This document shows, piece by piece, positions 6,684 through 9,714 of a stretch of DNA of 9,714 nucleotides. This stretch comes from Brachybacterium sp. Its GTDB lineage: Bacteria > Actinomycetota > Actinomycetes > Actinomycetales > Dermabacteraceae. The translations under genes were made by a program, and so were the position numbers. Location of the stretch: the NCBI GenBank assembly GCA_030451965.1, contig JAKDNE010000099.1:1-9714 (forward strand), in the 5' to 3' direction. Within the stretch, counting starts at the first letter, position 1. Each line of letters starts with the position of its first letter. Under the pieces are notes generated by a model that made no database searches, had not been told where the DNA came from, and saw only the letters and a program-made list of their open reading frames with translations.

Positions 6684-7292
6684 TCAACCTTTCTCCAGGG
6701 CGGTGATGATGGCCAGCAGGGGCACCACCCGGGGGGTGGCGAGCGCCCAGCTGCCGCGGCGCGGCGTGGTCACCCACCCCCCGCCCTGCAGCGCGGAGAG
6801 GTGGTGATAGGCGACACCGGTCGAGGCCAGCTCCAGTTCGTCCACGAGCTGGGCGACGGTGTGCTCGCCGTCCAGCAGGCGGCGCAGCATCGCCAGGCGC
6901 AGCGGATGGCCGAGCGCCGCGACCGTCTCCGCGTGCTCGGCCCAGTCCGTCGCCAGCAGGTGCTCGGTGGGGCGGCCCCACTGGTAGTCGAGGTGCCCGG
7001 CGCCCACCTCGACCGCACCGGCGAACACCACCGCGCCGGGGGCGGGGCAGTGCTCCTTCAGCGAGTTCAGCGCCCAGAACGGGTCCTCTGCGTGCTCGGG
7101 CGGAGACTGCTCGGGGAGGGCCGCGTCCGCGCTCGCCGGAGCGGCCGGACGGGGACGGGTCGAACGGGCGGGATGATCGCTCCCGGGGTGCTCCTCCGCG
7201 GCGCTGTCGGACTCCAGTGCGGCCACCCGCGTCTCGAGCGCCTCCAGTCGGGCGAGGAGATCCTGGGGGGAGCGAGCGGGATGCGGGTCCAT
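6684..7292 (-). CDS. ArsR-type winged-helix transcriptional regulator with N-terminal coiled coil and linker
   Basis: A 202-residue protein from ATG at 7292. Upstream starts to 7451 would translate through the promoter palindrome and are rejected. Residues 11-27 (LLARLEALETRVAALE) form a short coiled coil, probably for oligomerisation. A Pro/Ala/Ser-rich linker follows to about 70, then a middle domain. The winged helix is at about 118-198: ALGHPLRLAMLRRLLDGEHT, then a recognition region ending in AYHHLSALQ, then the wing with GGWV and RRGSW. No cysteine pair is present at the usual metal sites of ArsR proteins; the single Cys82 lies outside the DNA-binding domain. It leads the operon with the beta-lactamase-like hydrolase and membrane protein and probably represses it through the inverted repeat at 7305-7318. 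The inducer is unknown. The HTH plus N-terminal-domain layout is seen in actinobacterial ArsR/PadR-like regulators. Confidence 0.9.
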   Translation of the reverse strand: MDPHPARSPQDLLARLEALETRVAALESDSAAEEHPGSDHPARSTRPRPAAPASADAALPEQSPPEHAEDPFWALNSLKEHCPAPGAVVFAGAVEVGAGHLDYQWGRPTEHLLATDWAEHAETVAALGHPLRLAMLRRLLDGEHTVAQLVDELELASTGVAYHHLSALQGGGWVTTPRRGSWALATPRVVPLLAIITALEKG

Positions 7293-7298
7293 CACGCA

Positions 7299-7318
7299 AA
7301 TATATCCGTAAATACGGA
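7299..7318 (-). promoter_or_regulatory. promoter -10 box with 6-2-6 palindromic operator for the ArsR-hydrolase operon
   Basis: On the minus strand TATATT (plus 7299-7304) is a 5-of-6 match to the -10 consensus in very G+C-rich DNA. Six nucleotides separate it from the ATG at 7292, so transcription would begin at or next to the A of ATG, giving a leaderless mRNA; in agreement, no Shine-Dalgarno sequence precedes this ATG. Directly upstream is the perfect inverted repeat TCCGTA-AA-TACGGA (7305-7318), filling most of the -35/-10 spacer, the classic place for a repressor. The -35 candidate, TTCCGC at 7322-7327, is poor. Confidence 0.6.
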
Positions 7319-7484
7319 ATAGCGGAAGAGTTGAGATGGTGCAGCCCGGGCGGCGCTCAGATGCGCACGCAGCCGAGTCCATCCCCGGAACGGTCGACGG
7401 AATGCAGTACGGATGCGGCACGATGGACAGGTCAGCACCGGCCGACGCCACCTCGTCGGCCTCCGATCATCTCCGGGAGAGACC

Positions 7485-7769
7485 GTGGCCACTTTCGCCG
7501 TCCAGTACACCTACGTCGACGATGCGCAGCGCGTCGCCACGTTCCGACTCGAGCACCGCGAGCACCTCTCCGAGCTGCACCGGGAGGGGACGCTGCTGCT
7601 CTCCGGCCCGCTGGGCGACGGACCGGGCGCCCTGCTGGTGGTGACGGCGGAGTCGGCCGAGGACGCGCTCGCGAAGCTCGACGGCGACCCCCTCAAGCGC
7701 GAGCGCCTCATCGTCGACCGGGTCGCGCGGGAGTGGACCGTGGTGATCGGGGAGCTGCCGGGCGCCTGA
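7485..7769 (+). CDS. YciI-like (YCII-related) small protein
   Basis: A 94-residue cytosolic protein of the ferredoxin-like alpha/beta-barrel type. GTG at 7485 was chosen because CGGGAGAG lies just before it; an in-frame ATG at 7413 would add a low-complexity tail. Visible family signs: an N-terminal strand MATFAVQYTY, then R-x-E-H-R-E-H-L (21-28) with the conserved histidine region, L-x-x-x-G-x-L-L-x-S-G-P-L to 43, and a DGDP-LKRE segment at 66-72 before the last strand. YciI proteins are dimers with a His/Asp pocket; some are fused to or partner with regulators and oxidoreductases, and the reaction is generally undefined. It is a single gene, divergent from the ArsR operon across 192 bases, and could share its regulator, but there is no direct evidence for that. 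Confidence 0.88.
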   Translation: MATFAVQYTYVDDAQRVATFRLEHREHLSELHREGTLLLSGPLGDGPGALLVVTAESAEDALAKLDGDPLKRERLIVDRVAREWTVVIGELPGA

Positions 7770-7784
7770 CCTGGCGCGCCCGGC
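7757..7784. terminator. strong hairpin at converging gene ends
   Basis: GCCGGGCG (7757-7764) and CGCCCGGC (7777-7784) form a perfect 8-bp all-G/C stem with a 12-nt loop holding the YciI stop codon. The minus-strand gene's stop lies right next to the hairpin. It is probably a two-way transcription stop or mRNA end; there is no T tract, as is common in G+C-rich actinomycetes. Confidence 0.5.
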
Positions 7785-8264
7785 TCAGTCCCCGCGCCGC
7801 TCGGCCTCCTGCAGGTCCATCAGCTCGGCCGCGGTGGCGCGGGGCTGTGCCGCCTCGCCCACCAGCACGAGCGGCAGCGCCGCGGCCCCGCCGTGCGCGG
7901 CCAGCAGCTGCTGCGCCTGCGCGTCGTGGTGCACGTTCACCCACACCACGTCCTCGCGCGGGGAGCGGAACGCGACCTGGAGCCGCGAGGAGCGCGGGTC
8001 GCCGGGCGCCCACAGCACGATCGCGGTGCCCACCTCGCGCCGCGCCAGGGCGGTGGCCAGCGGGGTGTGCTCCCCGGCGCGCAGCGGACTGGTCCAGTAC
8101 GCCATGAACACGGAGAACAGGGCGACCGCCACGGCCCCGATCCACTGATCGGCCAGGGCCAGCACGACGGCCACCAGCAGCCCGCCCACCAGCAGCAGGC
8201 CAGGCCGCAGCCAGGCTCGTGCCGGGACGCGGGCGGATCCCGTGCTCAGGTCGTCGGTGCTCAG
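7785..8264 (-). CDS. membrane-anchored glutaredoxin-like protein lacking the active-site cysteines
   Basis: About 159 residues if read from CTG at 8264, which forms a CTGA overlap with the LysR stop. No ATG, GTG or TTG lies in frame near it; the next is GTG at 8189, inside the first membrane segment. Residues about 18-58 form two transmembrane helices. The rest (about 77-159) follows the glutaredoxin/thioredoxin fold: strand AIVLW (81-85), PGDPRSSRL (87-95) where family members have PGCPYC, strand VVWVNV (106-111) with an acidic/His loop, GGAAALP with Pro131 in the cis-Pro position, strand LVLVG, and a final helix. Asp89 and Ser92 occupy the two cysteine sites, so it should have no thiol redox activity. 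Role unknown; perhaps binding or scaffolding at the membrane. The fold assignment is by pattern only. Frame and codon choice support coding. Confidence 0.72.
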   Translation of the reverse strand: MSTDDLSTGSARVPARAWLRPGLLLVGGLLVAVVLALADQWIGAVAVALFSVFMAYWTSPLRAGEHTPLATALARREVGTAIVLWAPGDPRSSRLQVAFRSPREDVVWVNVHHDAQAQQLLAAHGGAAALPLVLVGEAAQPRATAAELMDLQEAERRGD

Positions 8265-9175
8265 ATCATCACCGCCGTGGCCAGGCGCTCGGTGGTCTCG
8301 GCCACCAGCGCATCGCGCAGAGCGCCCACGGCCGGGATGGCCAGCGCGCCCCGCCGGTTCAGCAGGCCGATCATCCGGTTGTCCAGGTCCGGGATCGCGC
8401 GCACCACGACATCGGCCGACGGCGCCGCCTCCAGTGCGGTCTCCGGCATCAGCGCCACCCCGCCGCCATGCATGATCAGCTGCTGGACCACGATCGTGTC
8501 GTCGGTCGAATGGCGCACCCGCGGGGAGAAGCCGGCCCGACGCGCACTGGAGATCAGGTTCGCGCGGCAGCGCTCGCAGCCCGCGATCCAGGGGTCCTTC
8601 GCGAGGTCGCCGAGGGTCAGGTCGGGATCCTCTGCGCGAGGATGATCGCGCGGCAGCACCGCCATCACCCGGTCCTCCATCAGCGGGGTCCACTCCAGGG
8701 TGCCCTCGTCGCCGATGTCGGAGCAGGGGTAGCGGAACACCAGGGCGAGATCGAGCTCTCCCTCGCGCAGCGCCACGACCGCATCCGGCGGTTCGAGCTC
8801 GGAGAAGGTGACGTCCAGCTCCGGCGCCGTCTCCGACAGCCGGTTCAGCACCGGCGGGAGCAGCATCGCCGCGGCCGACGGGAAGGTCCCGAACCTCACC
8901 GTGCCGCGGCGCAGGGCGGTGATGTCGGCGAGCTCCTCCTCGGCGGCGTGCAGCTGGGCGGCGATCGCCTCGGCGTGCGCGGCGAGACGGGTGCCGGCCT
9001 CCGTGGGCGTGATCCCGGCGGAGGAGCGCAGCAGCAGCTGCGTGCCCACCTCCTTCTCGAGCGCCGCGAGGTGCTGCGAGACCGCAGGCTGGGTCCAGCC
9101 CAGCTCGCGGGCGCCAGCGCCGATCGAGCCGTTGCGCACCACGGTGCGGAAGATGAGGAGACGACGAGGATCCAT
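8261..9175 (-). CDS. LysR-family transcriptional regulator
   Basis: A 304-residue DNA-binding regulator of the usual LysR length. The helix-turn-helix is at about 18-37 (IGAGARELGWTQPAVSQHL), followed by the linker helix (LAALEKEVGTQLLLRSSAGI...). The periplasmic-binding-protein-like effector domain starts near 91 (GTVRFGTFPSAAAMLLPPVL) and includes DLALVF at 142-147 and GGGVALMPE at 237-245. In the second lobe, GCERC at 199-203 gives a CxxC pair (Cys200, Cys203), with a further Cys151; this may mark metal or redox sensing or may be structural. I recall similar W-IAGC-x-x-C motifs in actinobacterial LysR proteins, so it may be a subfamily trait. ATG at 9175. Target genes are unknown: it is not divergent from a neighbour, but lies in tandem after the VOC gene and ahead of the glutaredoxin-like gene. 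Confidence 0.95.
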   Translation of the reverse strand: MDPRRLLIFRTVVRNGSIGAGARELGWTQPAVSQHLAALEKEVGTQLLLRSSAGITPTEAGTRLAAHAEAIAAQLHAAEEELADITALRRGTVRFGTFPSAAAMLLPPVLNRLSETAPELDVTFSELEPPDAVVALREGELDLALVFRYPCSDIGDEGTLEWTPLMEDRVMAVLPRDHPRAEDPDLTLGDLAKDPWIAGCERCRANLISSARRAGFSPRVRHSTDDTIVVQQLIMHGGGVALMPETALEAAPSADVVVRAIPDLDNRMIGLLNRRGALAIPAVGALRDALVAETTERLATAVMI

Positions 9176-9181
9176 GCCTCC

Positions 9182-9210
9182 ATGGTAGGCGCAGGTGGCA
9201 AGCCAGGCTT
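9182..9210 (-). promoter_or_regulatory. putative LysR promoter with dyad operator
   Basis: A minus-strand TACCAT (plus 9182-9187) lies six nucleotides upstream of the LysR ATG, the same spacing as in the ArsR gene, so this mRNA may also be leaderless; alternatively GGAGG one base before the ATG acts as a poor Shine-Dalgarno site. The perfect 11-bp dyad AAGCC-N-GGCTT (9200-9210) would cover about -25 to -35, where a LysR protein could repress its own gene. No good -35 box was found. Confidence 0.4.
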
Positions 9211-9218
9211 ATGGGCTC

Positions 9219-9239
9219 AGGCACACCGCTCAGGTGCCT
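9219..9239 (-). terminator. weak hairpin after the VOC gene
   Basis: AGGCAC (9219-9224) and GTGCCT (9234-9239) form a 6-bp stem with a 9-nt loop, starting 3 bases past the VOC stop codon on the minus strand. It could end or attenuate the VOC transcript ahead of the LysR promoter. There is no T tract. Confidence 0.33.
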
Positions 9240-9242
9240 CGG

Positions 9243-9689
9243 TCAGGGCGTGATGGCGGCCGGTTCCCCCGGGTAGGTGCCGATGCTCCACAGGTTCCCC
9301 TCCGGGGAGGCGATCGTGACGTCTCTGCCTCCGTGCTCCGGTGCGCGGAGCGGCTGCACGATCTCGGCGCCGGAGCGCTGCGCCCGCTCGACGAGGGCGT
9401 CGAGCTCGGCGTCCTCGATCACCAGGTAGGCGCCGAGCGTGCCGGGCTCGCGCCGGTACTCCCCGTCGGGCTGGTGGGTGCCGAGCATGACGGCGCCGCC
9501 GCCGGGCCAGTCGAGCTGGGCGTGCGCGACGGTGTCGCCCTCGCCGGGGATCACCAGGGTCTCGACGAATCCGAGCACGTCGCACAGGAACCGGATCTCG
9601 GCGCGGGCGTCGTGGGCCTGGAAGGCGGGGAAGACTCCGATATGGGGCGCGGGGCTGTGCGAGGTGTCCGAGCTGCTGGTGGTGTCCAT
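9243..9689 (-). CDS. VOC-superfamily (glyoxalase/PhnB-like) protein
   Basis: A 148-residue cytosolic protein of the vicinal oxygen chelate fold. After a Ser/Thr/His-rich lead of about 15 residues comes the first beta-alpha-beta module: FPAFQAHDARAEIRFLCDVLGF (about 20-41, read in parts) then V-x-H-x-Q-LDWPGG at 54-64. The second module has LVIEDAELDALVERAQRSG (89-107), YGGRD-like GGRDVTIASPEGNLWSIGTY (split at 120-139) with Glu130 and the GN-W-GTY end typical of PhnB/DUF1428-type VOC members. Metal-ligand residues of glyoxalase I are not fully apparent, so the reaction, if any, is undefined; fosfomycin or bleomycin resistance is not suggested by specific motifs. ATG at 9689 has GGAGG upstream (plus 9698-9702) at about 9 nt. 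It precedes the LysR gene by 67 bp with a hairpin between. Confidence 0.88.
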   Translation of the reverse strand: MDTTSSSDTSHSPAPHIGVFPAFQAHDARAEIRFLCDVLGFVETLVIPGEGDTVAHAQLDWPGGGAVMLGTHQPDGEYRREPGTLGAYLVIEDAELDALVERAQRSGAEIVQPLRAPEHGGRDVTIASPEGNLWSIGTYPGEPAAITP

Positions 9690-9714
9690 GACTCAATCCT
9701 CCGCCGTGCCGTGG

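Noticed and set aside
6682..7299. Upstream extension of the beta-lactamase frame to 596 residues.
   Set aside because: The extra residues overlap the ArsR-type gene out of frame and would put the twin-arginine signal in the middle of the protein.
7293..7451. Longer start for the ArsR-type regulator (255 residues).
   Set aside because: The added part runs through the AT-rich promoter and palindrome and has a Cys-rich, unlikely N terminus.
7785..9224. One 479-codon minus-strand open frame covering the LysR gene and the glutaredoxin-like gene.
   Set aside because: Its first two thirds lie in another frame over a clear LysR gene and are Arg/Gly/Pro-rich, as expected of a G+C-rich shadow frame; only the last ~159 codons look real.

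Overview
The window is compact, G+C-rich bacterial DNA with GTG and TTG starts, 4-nt stop/start overlaps and an apparently leaderless promoter. This suggests an actinomycete, perhaps of the Micrococcales (inferred from style and gene families; no rRNA or tRNA is present). No insertion sequence, integrase, CRISPR array or RNA gene was seen.

Layout from left to right: (1) The 3' end of a plus-strand gene whose first visible residues are the end of an OmpA-type peptidoglycan-binding domain, followed by about 190 residues of unrecognised sequence. (2) A minus-strand four-gene operon, 4086 to 788: a small Sec-secreted cysteine-free protein, a six-helix ABC-2-like permease, a large permease built of two similar halves, and a BcrA/CcmA-like ATPase. 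All junctions overlap. This is the most interesting locus: it has the layout of bacteriocin or secreted-peptide export/immunity modules, but the function is not shown. (3) A divergent plus-strand alpha/beta-hydrolase esterase. (4) A minus-strand operon, 7292 to 5132: an ArsR-type regulator, a Tat-exported serine beta-lactamase-like hydrolase and a four-helix membrane protein. Its promoter has a perfect 6-2-6 inverted repeat next to a -10 box placed to give a leaderless mRNA. (5) A divergent plus-strand YciI-like protein, ending in a strong hairpin shared with the next converging unit. (6) A minus-strand group, 9689 to 7785: a VOC/glyoxalase-like protein, then a LysR-type regulator with a CxxC in its sensor domain, then a membrane-anchored glutaredoxin-like protein that has lost both active-site cysteines and lacks a normal start codon.

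The peptide/ABC operon and its promoter look poorer in G+C than the flanks in hand-counted samples, so it may be accessory or horizontally acquired. The rest looks like ordinary chromosomal regulator-plus-enzyme units. Family names rest on motif recognition by eye; no database search was possible.
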